Source of the DNA: Zancudomyces culisetae
Taxonomy: Eukaryota; Kickxellomycota; Harpellomycetes; Harpellales; Legeriomycetaceae
DNA length: 25,585 nt
Assembly (NCBI GenBank): GCA_001969505.1
Contig: LSSK01000292.1
Location: forward strand, 1 to 25,585
Reading direction: 5' to 3'
Part shown: piece by piece, positions 1 through 12,300 of the stretch
How positions within the stretch are numbered: the stretch's first letter is position 1
How the letters are laid out: each line of letters starts with the position of its first letter
The notes under the pieces: generated by a model
What the model was told of the DNA's origin: nothing
The model's input: the letters and a program-made list of their open reading frames with translations, nothing else
The model's database searches: none
Made by a program: the position numbers and the translations under genes

Positions 1-640
1 TTCGTTTAAATCTATTGAGCGTTTGGTATTTATAATCTTGGTCAATTTTTGCTCGAAGCATTCCACGAAAACGGTGAAACAGTTCCGTCCCGGTTAGGTT
101 GACATTCGACAACGAGCTTTCGGTTCGAGCGCGGTGAATGTTCCATATTGCCAGTGCATGTACAATATTACTTCCGGGTATTTTTCCTTTATATTTATTA
201 AACATATTATAGATATCTTGTACAGTTATATTGTTTTCTGTTCTGTTTTCATCTTCACCTCCTTCAATAAATTCGCTTATCTTCTTCCAATATTCTTGCA
301 TTCGACTACAGTCGTATAGCATATGTTTGTAGTCTTCTTCGTCCATCTTACAAAAGCTACAGCGACTATCGCCATATATTTTTCCGCAACTTCTGTTCCA
401 TGTTTTTATGTCCTTTCCTGTTATGATGCCACCATGGTACATTAGCCTTAAGAAACTTTTAATTTTTGGCTGTACATTCAATGTTCGCATATTTTTCCAG
501 CTAACAATTTGTTTTTCTTTTCACAGCTATTATTGATTAGTTCAATTTTTTTTCCTCTTTGAGTAAAGTAAACGATTGGCCAAATTCCGAACTACAAACA
601 TCTTTGACTTATAAGAAGGCCGGAAACAAAAATTAGAAAG
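1..640 (-). pseudogene. Non-LTR retrotransposon (LINE-type) polyprotein C-terminal remnant, zf-RVT domain
   Basis: Read on the minus strand, an open frame runs from about 520 to the window edge at 1. It carries a tryptophan-rich stretch (SWKNMR, then KIKSFLRLMYHGG, 495-430 region) followed by a CX2CX8HX4C knuckle at 361-308 (CSFC...HMLYDC). This arrangement is typical of the zinc-binding domain (zf-RVT) that follows the reverse transcriptase domain in LINE-like elements. Just upstream, the coding signal continues in another frame (591 to about 515; FGIWPIVYFTQRG), so there is a frameshift near 510-523. An in-frame TAG lies at 594-592, and coding-like sequence (FVSGLLISQ) persists to about 640. 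The element is therefore broken and probably dead. Its catalytic RT and endonuclease parts are not in the window, and the 3' end lies outside it. The family call rests on the motif only; the exact clade cannot be named. Confidence 0.78.
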
Positions 641-783
641 GAATAGAAAGGAGGCAAAAAGAGGACTCTAAAAAAGAACTATCAAACCTAAACATATATA
701 TAGCCTCAAAAGCTGGATGGCTTCTATGAAACACAGCATTCTGCCAGACTTTTATATAGGATAATTCGAAAATTGCGAGAAAA

Positions 784-2145
784 ATGACAACGACAAAAAA
801 TGAGAGTGATTGTGAGCGCGAGAATGCGTGCGTACTGGTACAGATAGTGAGAGCGGCAAAGGCATTTTATGCAAGCAACAAGCACTTGAAAACAAGCAGT
901 GAACGGCTGATTTTCAAGGATTACATGTTGTACGGAAATGTGGAACCTGAGCATATGGACATGATTTACCGAAGGATAAAACCCACAAAAAACAAACTAA
1001 AAGCTGAATTAAAAACAAAGAAGAGAAGTAGATATGAATCGGTGATGGCCCTGGAGATGGGGCTTTTGAACCTTGTTTTAGATGAAGGGGTAGTGAATGA
1101 AGAGATGAAAAGGATTAAAGAGAACCTGAAAGAATATGGATATCTAGAAAATATTTGTGATGAAGATTTGGCCGAGAAATTCGCAGAGCTGAACTTGGAA
1201 GCAAAGCAAGAAGATTGCAGCAATAGTAGTGGTGATGACAACGGGAATGATGATCGAAAAAATATGAAAGTACTTACAGAGGAGGAGTTGAATCAGGTGC
1301 TGGATTTTTCTGATAGATTTTTGCTTGAAATGTACAGCATTGGGGATGACAAAGAGGAGGATGAGTTGTATACAAAGCAGGTTAATGCATTGGGAGAAGA
1401 TGGTATTATTGATAACGAATTTGGAACTAAAATGTATTTTTCCAAAAAAATACTGGTTGAAGATATATACAGAGACAGCGAATGGTACAACATTGCGCCA
1501 TCGGTAGTTATAAAATGGTGTGAGTTTTTGTTGCGGAGTCAACTTTTCGAAGATTCTGCTGCATCAAACAATGACAATAGCCCAGGTGCTAATAGTAATG
1601 ATATCTGCACCGGGCTCAAAAAATCGTTGCAAGTGGCGAAAACAGCTGAGTATGAAATCCCAAATGTGATGGCTTTAAACTACAGATTGCCAGGGGAATA
1701 CAACCGTATTTGTGTTGATCGTTTCATTTACAATAATGAGAGCCTGTACTTTGATCCAGCGAAAATTGGTGGAATGGATAGCAATGAGGAGGATAGCCTG
1801 TCTGATTTAGATGTTTATGGGTTAATGAACTTGAACTTGGTTTCTAGTGAAAAGACTGCCAGTATTTTTACAATTGTAACAACTATCCGTCCAAACACTG
1901 TGGTTTTGGAGAAGTGGACTAATGACAAAACAGATACTACTATTAAAAATAATACTAAAAGTGATCCTAAAAACATCAACTGTGAACTGTACAAAATCTT
2001 TGTTGAGGCAGATACGTTGAAATACTGTACCAAAGGAATCAATATCTTTGCAACAATGAACAAACTAAGCAATGATATATATTTTATATCCGATTTCAGC
2101 CGTGTTTTGCCTTCGTTCGCTCCTCTGGACTACCATTTGTTTTAG
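784..2145 (+). CDS. Uncharacterised 453-aa protein, intronless
   Basis: This single open frame of 453 codons is far longer than chance in AT-rich DNA and ends in TAG. I do not recognise the family. The N-terminal 130 residues are charged and probably helical (many Lys/Glu; a KPTKNKLKAELKTKKR basic patch near residue 65). A low-complexity Asn/Asp/Ser linker follows around residues 145-160, then a mixed domain (residues about 165-250), a second Ser/Asn linker near 262-275, and a C-terminal part richer in beta-type hydrophobic residues that ends SFAPLDYHLF. No signal peptide or membrane segment is visible. The upstream neighbour is a dead retroelement. The downstream neighbour is convergent, with 79 bp between the two stop codons, so the transcripts probably overlap at their 3' ends. 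Start choice is the first ATG of the frame. Confidence 0.72.
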   Translation: MTTTKNESDCERENACVLVQIVRAAKAFYASNKHLKTSSERLIFKDYMLYGNVEPEHMDMIYRRIKPTKNKLKAELKTKKRSRYESVMALEMGLLNLVLDEGVVNEEMKRIKENLKEYGYLENICDEDLAEKFAELNLEAKQEDCSNSSGDDNGNDDRKNMKVLTEEELNQVLDFSDRFLLEMYSIGDDKEEDELYTKQVNALGEDGIIDNEFGTKMYFSKKILVEDIYRDSEWYNIAPSVVIKWCEFLLRSQLFEDSAASNNDNSPGANSNDICTGLKKSLQVAKTAEYEIPNVMALNYRLPGEYNRICVDRFIYNNESLYFDPAKIGGMDSNEEDSLSDLDVYGLMNLNLVSSEKTASIFTIVTTIRPNTVVLEKWTNDKTDTTIKNNTKSDPKNINCELYKIFVEADTLKYCTKGINIFATMNKLSNDIYFISDFSRVLPSFAPLDYHLF

Positions 2146-2224
2146 ACTTTTCCTTTTTGATTCCATAGGGGAACATTAAAAATTGACCTAGGGAGGAACC
2201 CTTTTCCTGGTCAGTTGCCCTATA

Positions 2225-4112
2225 TTACTCTTTTTGCTTTCCAAAAAAGTAAATAAAGGAAATGATGTCTAACGAACGATTGGTGAAACTTAGCATTAAT
2301 CTTTCGATCTTGGTTGTAGGAATATCCGAGCCTAACAGCATCGAGTTGGTGGGGAACCCATTTGGAGCAGATGTGAAAATTATTTTTTCATTAGCGATTT
2401 CCATACAGTTGTTTTCACCAAGTAGAGCATGTTGGGTCTCTTGGTTTGTGATTTCAGAATCTCCCATGACGGTTTCTTCACTTGTGTATTCCTGGTTCAA
2501 TCCATCCACATTCTTACTCAAAGCTCTTGAGCAAAGGCACCGTGTACGTCCTTGATTCTGTATATCAAAGTTTAATTTCGGAGAAACATACTGGACATTA
2601 TTTTTTTCCCGAGTATCAAGAGAAAGTGTTTCCATTTCCTGATCATTCTGGTTTTCTTGAGCTGGGCTATTCCTACACAGATCTTCATCAAATTGAGCCT
2701 TTTGTTTATTGCGTTCGTAGTCATCGTAATCTCTGTGCTTACTACTAGTCAGGAGCATCTTATGTGGTGAGCTAGACCCTACAATAACTGTGCTCTCTGA
2801 GCTTGAAGAGTTGACCGAATAAAGTGTGTTTTGTTCATTTTTCTCTTCTGCAGATCCGTATATATTTCTGATTTTGTGATACTTATTTGCAAAACGGGTA
2901 GTATTACTTTGATCTGATTTTTTTCTATTATGACCAGAACCTTTGTTAGCACCTGGAAGAAAATTCGTAACATTTTTTGATGTTCTCTTTCCATGTCTAC
3001 CAGTATACTTTGGTTTTTCTTTCAGAACTCTTTTGTGTCTGTTTCTTCGTTTGTAAATTGCCAACGATTCCAGGTATAAAATATTTTTGGCACACAACAA
3101 AAAATACAATGGGTCACTGTCGATCTTTTTAAAAAACTGTCGATATTTTTTATACAAAACAAACCCAAGCTCCCAACTTGGCTTTTCATCGGCATTCAGA
3201 GTTAGCTTAAGATTCAGCTGATGAATGCTCGATTGCTCGGCATGTTTCTTGGCCTGGTGTTCCCGAAGTCGATCGAATAGCTTTGTTTTTATCGCTCTTT
3301 TTTGATATCCCAACAATATTTCGCTAATTTGTTCCCGATAACGTTTTACCAAATCCTTGTTTTGCAATTGCGCCCTTACAAGACTCTTGTTCAATTGTTC
3401 GTTTTTGTTTTGGTATTCAATCAATCTATTTTCAATGTACTCTACGTGTGTCGAAAGCATCTTCATCGTTGAATTCAAAGCTTCATTTTTCCTGCGCAAT
3501 TTTTTTGCTTCGCTTTGAATTTCGGAATCATCGTTTCGAGTATTTTGAATACAATCGTAGGTATCAGTACTAGTACCAATATCTGCTTTCTGCCTATCTT
3601 TTGAGCCCCCATTCCGTCCTACTCGTGTTTGCGTTCCTCCAAGCTTCAAATTTGATATTGGAATTGGATTAGAACGCCTTCTACCCCTTTCCTCAGCTAT
3701 ATCATTTTGCATTGTCTCCGTCTTGGCGTGTCCAGTACATGTAATTTTGGAAACCGATGCGTGAAATGAATCTTGATAGTTTTTTTGGATTTTTTCTTTA
3801 TAAAATTCGGTATCGATATTACCTTTTCGCATCATATTTTAGTTAAGTATTTCTAGCCCATATGCTGATTCAATTCGCAAACCTGGTTTTAAATAGTCTC
3901 TATACTGTTCACCTGTATTATGTTTTTTTTTTGAAAAATCAAATGGTTTACACTGGCCAGCTTCCATTGCTATTTTTTGTATATTTAACTTACCATCATA
4001 GGTAAATAAAGAGTCTGTGATTCTTCTCTTCGAGTTTATAGTTGAGTTGTTGTTCAAATCAGCCTTCAAAAATGAGACAAACCTAGCTGTTGGTATTAAT
4101 ACTGCTGCTAGT
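2225..4112 (-). CDS. Uncharacterised charged coiled-coil protein (spliced; 5' end unresolved)
   Basis: The main exon runs from 3822 (or the ATG at 3835) down to the stop at 2225. It encodes up to 536 aa with a strong heptad-like coiled coil at residues about 105-210 of that frame (KKLRRKNEAL, IENRLIEYQNKNEQLNKSLV), a short hydrophobic helical block near 222-255, a very basic region (RRNRHKRVLKEKP) and a disordered Ser/Asn/Glu-rich tail. An upstream coding-like frame (76 aa from 4069, extendable to a pyrimidine-rich acceptor ending at 4113) lies in the same frame, separated by one TAA at 3841-3839. A strong GTAAGT donor at 3993 and an AG at 3824-3823 are both phase 1, so a 171-nt intron would remove the stop and join SLFTYDG to NIDTEF. 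A further exon, 4340-4264, is possible (peptide ending RRDYRDAVPKLPLK), but it needs a weak GTGAAA donor and I found no start codon. A structural or cytoskeletal role is suggested only by the coiled coil. Family unknown. Confidence 0.62.
3823..3993 (-). other. Probable intron in the coiled-coil gene
   Basis: The donor GTAAGT starts at 3993 and the acceptor AG is at 3824-3823, with a branch-like TACTTAAC about 20 nt upstream of the AG. Both ends are phase 1, and removal deletes the only in-frame stop between the two open segments. Against it, the stretch is itself open in the coding frame until that stop, so a shorter intron (alternative donor GTGAAC, also phase 1) or two separate reading frames remain possible. 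Confidence 0.55.
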
Positions 4113-4399
4113 CTGTAAAGAGAAAGAGGATCAAATTGTGTTTGACAACTAAAACAAAATGGCTGAGTTTAGGTCTTGTTAGATTATGTATATTATTCTT
4201 TTTTATTACCCTTTTCAATATGTTCAATCGTTATTGTTTTGTATGTTGTAGTTATTTTTTCACTTAAGAGGTAACTTAGGCACAGCATCTCTGTAATCTC
4301 GTCTGTTTTTGCCAACTATAATTTCACGCGCTAGATTCTCTTGGTGAGTGGAGAATTACATAATATTAACATGAATCTTTTTGGAATCAATGAAAATTC

Positions 4400-6371
4400 C
4401 GATTTTCCAAAATAAATCAGGAAATTGAAAGAATATTATCACAACATTCGGTTGGTATTTTTGGAGCAACTGGGAATTTCCTTCCCTAAAATTTCACTGG
4501 TAGGGTTTAAAACAATGAATATAATTGGCCCTTGAGCTTTTTATAGTCAAATTATTCTGCTTTATTTAGATATTCGCCGAGACCAATAGGAACAAGTCAG
4601 CCAATATCGGTGGAATAAGTTAGCTTCTTTGGTTATAGTATATTATCTTACTATGGTGGTAAGCAAGAGTTAAAGTAGCCAATATCCAGTGCTGCTAAAA
4701 ATATAGGGGTATAGTGTGAAAGTGAATGAAGCTAGATAAAAAGGGTTATTTATATCCTCCCCTTTTTCATCTTCAGGCTTATTGTGTTGTACGTTGGCTT
4801 TGGGTACTGTTATCCAATGACTAACCCAACTTTAAAACCTGAAATCTCGACTGAATCGCTTGCATACAAAACTATATATTCTTTTATAACTTTAATGAGA
4901 CACAATAAAGAGAACCTGCTTTTTTCTAAGAACCGATTGAATGGTATTGTAGTTTTTGCTCACCTATTTATCTATTTTTGTGCGATAAAATGTGGTAATT
5001 TGTAAAAATGGATACTACAGCCAACTTTTCATTTAAGTATATGGTCAATCTCAAAATTTTGCACAAATTATGACTTTACGATTATATTACACCATCCGTG
5101 TTGCACTATAAAAAAATCATAAAATCCACGAGAAAGCCCAACCATACAAGTACATTTAGCAGCATATAGTCTCGGGGCTTTGATTAGATGAAGCCTCATG
5201 TTTTAACCAAAAACAATTATACAGTTCTGGATCTTGTGTATACACTTATATATCAGGAATATACATTATTTTTGAGAGCTTTCAATGCACATTTAGTCAA
5301 AGAACTAACTTTTGTTCAAATATCCAATTTACGTAAGAAATGTATAAAATTGAAATTACAAAAATAAAGTTGCCAATTTTATATAAAGGATCTACAACGG
5401 ACCGGGCGTTAAGTATGGCAATCTTTATGATGCTAAAGGGTGAGTTCAAAGCAGGGCTACAGTAAGCAGCCAATCCGTTTCTCGGGTTTTCAGCTCACGG
5501 AAAATAATAATAGCGAGGCATCCATGCTCTGTTACTGGTTATTTCTTCCAATTTTTAATTACACTCACCATGGAATATCCCCATACACATAGAAATACTC
5601 TTTCAACTGACTAGCTCTCGAAAACCAAGTAAGTTGTAAGTGGATATTTGGAAAGCTGTATGAGGGAAAATTCAGAAGTGTGCACGAGTATGGTTTTTTT
5701 GTACGAGGGAATAATGGTTCCCAAGAAATGTTTGCTTTTTACTATTTTCATCTTGTCTCTGGGTTCTGGGCACCATTTCCAGTCAAAACTGATGTAAAGT
5801 ATATTTTTTTTACGGGTTGACCACTAGCGATTTGGTTAGGATGATAATACCGCATAAAAACTTATTGTTTTATTAATATAATTACATTATTTATTTTTAG
5901 GAAAATAACTATTTTTTACTAATTTTAAAGAAAAGTGATATACCAAATGATTGGAAAATTAACATTAATATTCAAAGTGCAAATAAAATTACATCCCTGC
6001 ATTAAAGCAAAACCCCACATCTCGATGAGGGTTGGTGGACTCTTCAAATAGGGTTTATATGCTGAGTAATAGTGAGGCATGCCTTTACCTGTCATAAATG
6101 AAATTCACTTTTTCGTTTTTTCAGCCATGACCTTTGTTTTTGTGAAATGGGGAGCATTAAGTTTTAGTAAAAAAATAACTAAATGATTAAATTTCTTCGT
6201 TTTATTCAAGGATAACTAGTAATATCAAACGAATTAGCAAGCTATAACGTTTCAAAACAACAAACAAAGATATCATCAGAACGGATATCACAAAGTATGA
6301 AAAAAATGATATATCCACTTCTAAGCTATGAGCATTAATAGATAAATCCAAGTAATATATTATTATAAGGG
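4400..6371. other. Gene-free divergent intergenic region
   Basis: About 2 kb lies between the presumed 5' ends of the minus-strand coiled-coil gene and the plus-strand giant gene, so it should hold both promoters. The longest open frame (4784-5005, 73 codons) has no recognisable motif and sits in AT-rich sequence with many stops around it. I saw no tRNA-like B box, no snRNA signature, no clear inverted repeat and no transposon terminal structure. I see nothing else to annotate here. Confidence 0.6.
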
Positions 6372-9300
6372 ATGGCTTCGAAAACGATAAAGAATAAAAT
6401 AAGGTACGATCGTATGAAAGAAACACGAAGGAAAAAAAATCGAGGGAGAGAAAAGAGGAATAACAATAAAAGGAAATGGAAAACTGTATTCCAAGCTAAC
6501 CCAAAAGCGATAGACACTCTTATAGCTTTGGTTAATGCGAACAAGTTGAATGAATTAACTCCTGAGTCAAAAAAGCAGATATTTCAGTCTAGTTATAATG
6601 AAAATACGCGAGGTAAGCGAAGGAGAAAGTTCAATGGTAAAAGAAATGTGACAAACCCAGCGAAGGGCGCCAAAGGATTTAGATACAGGGAGATGTTAAA
6701 AATAAAGAAAATAGGAAAAGAGATTAATGAGGATATCCAGAAGGAAATGCGTGAGAATCTTCAAAAGAATGTTCAATCCAAGCAACCGAACAATGAAGTA
6801 ATAAAGAATATTTCAGGAGTTAATGAATATGAAACGATAGAAAAACAAGATGCGGTTTTACTCGAGGATGATAAAAGAAATACTAATACGAGGATAGGTA
6901 TTGCTAGCAGAGAAACGGATTACAAAGAGAATGATACTTTTACTGATACTGAAATGGAGTCTGACTATGAAAAAGTTGGTTCTCTGGAGGAAAGTTTGCA
7001 TCCTCTATATGATAAATCAAGTGTATTATTTAATTTTTTGGATAAAGGAAACCAGGACAGAAAGGCGTTCTTTATGGAATGTTTTCGAGAGAAAAAAGAA
7101 GACATTATGTCATCAAGCAACACGTTGATTCAAGTTTTGGCAAGTTTTAGAAAGTTAGATCAATCAGAAGGATATTTGTTTCGTGAAGATAGCTCAGAAG
7201 AAATTTCAATACTAAGTAATGATGAGAAACAAAACAATGATAGCTCTTTTTTTGTTCCACAGGGTTTTGAATATCAGGCAGCGTCAGAAAGAAAAAATTC
7301 AAAATTTATAACATCATTACTGCGTCGATCGATAGCTGTATACGGATCCTCATTTATGGATAAAAGTAGTACAGGTACGGGATAATAGAAAATCTTTTAT
7401 TTATATTGATTTAAACATATATTTATAAATCATGCTAATATGTTTAAGTATATTCTAATAGCGCATGTAAAAGCAAATCAAAGAATAAATGTTACAGCAG
7501 TACTATCTAATGTATATCGAGTTATAAAGACAGAACACGAAAAAAGGGAAAAGGAATCAATTCGAGAGAATTTTCAAAAGGTCCGCCAACTACCAAGGTT
7601 AAATGACGATTTTTTAAGTTTTTATAGAGTGGAATCTTTACCTGAAATTAAGCCGTTCAACCTTGACTCGCGAAAATTGCTTTACAATGTGATGAACCTT
7701 TTTTTAGATAACTTTTACGAAACCCGTAAGTATTCAATAGTAACACTGGTTATTTACTATAAAGTTAAAAATTGATTTAATAACCTAATCGATCAAGTAC
7801 CCCCTATAGTGGATTCGATTGTAATGATTTTCAGAATACTCAAAATGTTTACCGAGTTGAACAATTTTGATGAAGATGTAAGTAAAAGATATTATTCATC
7901 GAATACTGCTAAATAATATATTTATAATAGTAGCAAATGATTTCTGGATCACCAAAATCGTTAACTAAAAAAGAAAAACAGTTTTTATAATCACAAGAGA
8001 TATCTTGAACTTCGTATTATATATTTATTAAGGCTAATTGCATTGTATAAATAATGTTTACTAATAAATTTATGTAGAGCTGTTATCAAGCTATTCTAGC
8101 TTACTTGAGGTACTGGAATTTAACACTGGAACTGCCAAAAAAAAACAAACTTCCTATAACGTATGAATTAGTATTACCTTATGTGGAAAATCTGGTAGGA
8201 TTGGGCTATTTGAATGGAACGATCAACACGAACCGTTTTAATGCAATATTCAAAGGTTTTTTAGAGCTACACATTAATGTTTTTTGTGATAAGACACTCA
8301 ACGCTCTATATGCAACAGATGGTGAAAAAAGTGCTGTAGAAAATACCCCAGAGTATGAAATAGATGCAATGGATACACTTCTAGAATTCACCTCACCGCT
8401 TTATAGAAATTCCAAAGGATTCTTAATATGCAACTCAAAACATGTAAATGGAGATAAAATTACATCAAACGATGATTTGCTTGCCTTTTTCGAAACTTAT
8501 TTTTTAAGCGATGTGTTTATCTCTGTGGATGATATAATCGGAAAAGAAAATATACTACTGGGAATGGCAGGAGTACTGATTAGATTAAAAGACGAAAAAA
8601 AGATTCATTACTTCAACAGGAAGATATTTATAAAGTATTTGAAAAAGTATGAAGAGTATTGTTTGATTACAGGATATGGTTGTGTGTTCGATGGACTAAT
8701 AACTGAGCTTGGGAAGATTGAAGGGGATAATCACCTGGCTTTACTTGGATGTATTGAGATATATTTTAAGTATATTTTTCGGATTATAGAAAAGGCTATC
8801 AAGAGAAATGAAAAATGCAAGAACGATTGTTGCACGGAACAGGCATCAAATAATGTACTAGTAGACAATTTAATAAACTTCTCGTTGGCTTTACTGCTAA
8901 ACACATCTTTTTTTAAGAACAAAACGGTAAAGCCAACGGTTATAAAAATGGTCATGAATAGTTATTTTGCAACCAGGTCACACACCAGAGATAGTTCGTT
9001 CTCACACAAGTATTTAGAATTGCTATACTCTAGATATTCCAAAAGCGGGGTATTCTGGGAAATCAGAAACCTTCATAAGAAGTATGCAGGTCAAATACCT
9101 GCATTAGGATACAAAGGCATACTGGAAACTATATCGATAGGGTTGTTCGAATTTATGACTCAAAAACTATCTTCTCCTTATTTTCAGGGCGTAAAGGCTA
9201 GCATCCTAAAATATAAGGAGATTGAAACCATTGAGATTATTTCGCAATTTGATAATTTTATTGTCGTAAAGGATTGTTTCTTCAAGTTGTGCATGTCAAA

Positions 9301-12300
9301 TGACCATGCATATATAGTCAGGATACTTGAGTCACTTGGGTATGTAGGATTGTTAAACTTGAAAAGGGAGGCTAGAATTGAAATGTACGATATCGATAAA
9401 AAATCAAAAGAGGCTGGTAAATCTAAAGAAAAAAAAGGGGGGCTGCTTGAAGTTAAAGAGAAAGATGAAAATGGGCTGATTTTGAATGTTGAAGAGTACG
9501 ATATCTCAAAAAAGATGATGGAGAGTGGTGATAAGAAGACATTTCTACTAGAAGGATGGTGCTTTTGGCTCAGGTTTACAGATTTAACCTCATTCATTAT
9601 TACTTGGAATGAATTTAGCCAGGTTAATAATGAATATAAGAAAGCTTATCCTGAACCGCTTTTGGTAAACAAGGGAACTACATTTGGGCAAATAGCTATT
9701 TTATGTAAAATATACACTACTATACGGAACTTTAACAAAAATTATGGGGTAAAACAGGTAAGCACAAAACTAGAACTACAACAGCCACATATTGATATTC
9801 ATACAAAAGAGTTTTCTGTTTGTTAACTCTAACGTTGGTGTCTAGATGAAATTACGATTTATACTTATCTGAAAATGTCTTACTAACTAATTTAATACGG
9901 TCAACTCATAATAAACTAGGAATGGTCAAATAAACGAGCAATCGAGCTATTTCTAGATTCTGTGGTTAACATCTATAACTCAGTGGTTTGTAGATACAAG
10001 GCCTTTAGAAGTGACATGTCTCCCACCTCTCTTATACATAAGCTCCTAATATTTAGTATTCTTTCCGAAATATCAAAAATAAGTGGTATATCTGGACTAG
10101 CTAGGTAAGTAAAACGAACAGAAACAAAAGTATTATATGTATATACAAAGAACAGTTCTATGGAGCTCTTTTTTTAGAGTTGTTAATATCTGGAAAAGAA
10201 ATTCCACACTAACAAGTTGTTTGTGTCAATTGGGACAAAGCTTTACTTAGAATTTATATAATATTAGTTAATATAAGTGCTATTTGATTTAAAAACCAAA
10301 TTTTATAAAACTAGATCGGAAAATATAGTCGAAGAAATATTTAAGGATATAGACGCGTATGAAGCTTTTCAAGGTCACACGCAGAAAGAAATCACATCCA
10401 GCATTAAGTTTTCAGTTGAAATGGAAAAAGCGCTATGTGAAATACGGGATATAGGGGAAAAGTTGTTCGATGTTAAGAGAAATGTCCTCAGCTTTTTGAA
10501 AATAATTTGTGGTAATGATGAACTTGTGGTCACAAAAGCAGCAGAAAATATCAGCTTCGAGGACCCATTCTCTACAATTCTAGATATTCTGGGTTACAAG
10601 AAAGCAGCTGACCAACGTTCTATGAAGACAAAAAACGGGGTCAAATATACCTGTTTGAACTTTGCCAACTGTTTTGAACTGTTACTGAACGAATATGTAT
10701 ATATATGCTTTAAGAATAATGATCGAATAACCAATCCAAAACATTTACTCCAACTTTACACTTTAGCTTTAGGCTTACTTGAAAGACAAAGTAAAACCGA
10801 ATATATTCCAGAATTTATAGCCTGTACTTTGATCTACGAAAAAAGAGTTACCGAAAACTACACTATTAAGCAGAAATTCAATAACTACTGGCCAAACGTT
10901 GGCAACGTATGCAGTATATTCGACACTTTGGCTTACCACGCTGATTTGTTACATTTATACTTTGACAAAAGCGAGTATATATATCTACCTTCTTTTAAAA
11001 AACTGAAAAAGAATCTCACCAATATTGAAATGTACAACATATATCCGGAGCTTTCGCAATATTCACAAGGAATTAGATTTTTCAAAAGCCTAAATGATTC
11101 GGTTTTGAATGTGTACACTCTATCAAGCGATAATAAGCAAAGGCTACTCAAATTCTTAAAAGATGGAAAAAGAATAGGAGGAAAGGCCCCTGTTGAGTCA
11201 AAAACAAGCACTATAGCAAGGAATAACAAGCTTTCTTTTCTGAGAATACCACCCTTAAATATGTTGAATGTGGATGAATTTCACAGAAAAACGCATTTTG
11301 AATTTGAAGCATCAAGCGGACAATTTAATACTAGATCAACATACTACTTTCCGAGTGAAATTAGAAAAAAGCTGATTGAGATTAAAACTAAAGGTATAAA
11401 CAAAGCACTAAATATATCTGAAACGACCGAAGATTATGACAAATATGATCTACATGACGTAAGGGAGAAAGTAAAAGATATGATCTTATTTGTGATAAAA
11501 GAAATGCCGGTGGTACTGTTTAAGAGTTGGTCTAGGTTGGAACTTGATGAAATCAACGAGTACTTTATGTCCTCCTTCAACCTGGTTAGATTTAATCAAC
11601 TTCCCTATGAATATGGATATCTCACTAGCAAGTACATTTTTTCATATTTTATTTACAAAAAGGGCTTAAAAAACGAACAGCTTTTGAAAAAGAAGAATGA
11701 AAATGTTATCTTCTCTCTGCTTTATCTTCCGATAATTACAGAATATGCAAGACTCCAGATGTTTTCTGCGTACGATTTATTTCAACATAAACTGAATAAG
11801 GAGTTTACAAGCTTTGATGACACGAATATGCAATATATAACCTGCTGGTATAAACCAACTAAACATGAAAACATAATAAACGAAAACAAAAGCAACTCGA
11901 AATTGATTAAAGATACCATCAAATACGCCAATTCTCTAAGTGCTGATACTTTTTCAAAGCTTTATTCACGCAAATACATATCCGCAACCCATACATTTTA
12001 TATGATGTATCTTACCCTAGTACTGCACAACAACTTAATAATGAATCCCAAAACGTCGGTTGAATACATAAATTTTCTCATGAGATCACTTGGATTTGAA
12101 CCGATGTTTCTCTACTATAAAAAGGAGATTGTGGACAGTACATCGAATACTAAATATAACTCAATGTCGATCCAGCTTGAGCCCAAAAAGCTATATATAA
12201 TCGATGACATCTTTCTACTAGGATCCGAGTCTCTTTTAAAAACAAAACCCATAACAAATATAAATGCAATTAGAACATCTGCATACTTGCCAGGATTTAA

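Noticed and set aside
4285-4305. U6-like ACAGAGATG on the minus strand
   Set aside because: Only the core hexamer matches; the flanks do not resemble U6 and the stretch is better read as coding.
4784-5005. 73-codon open frame in the 2-kb spacer
   Set aside because: No motif, no neighbouring exon with matching phase, and a length expected by chance.
5400-5500. Possible tRNA or C/D snoRNA (TATGATG and GAGTTCAAAGC words)
   Set aside because: No A-box/B-box pair with tRNA spacing, no acceptor stem, and no exact C/D box pair with a terminal stem.
7440-7775. Stand-alone 111-aa gene
   Set aside because: Its last 16 codons are the start of a GTAAGT intron, and it joins in phase to flanking exons, so it is treated as exon 2 of the giant gene.
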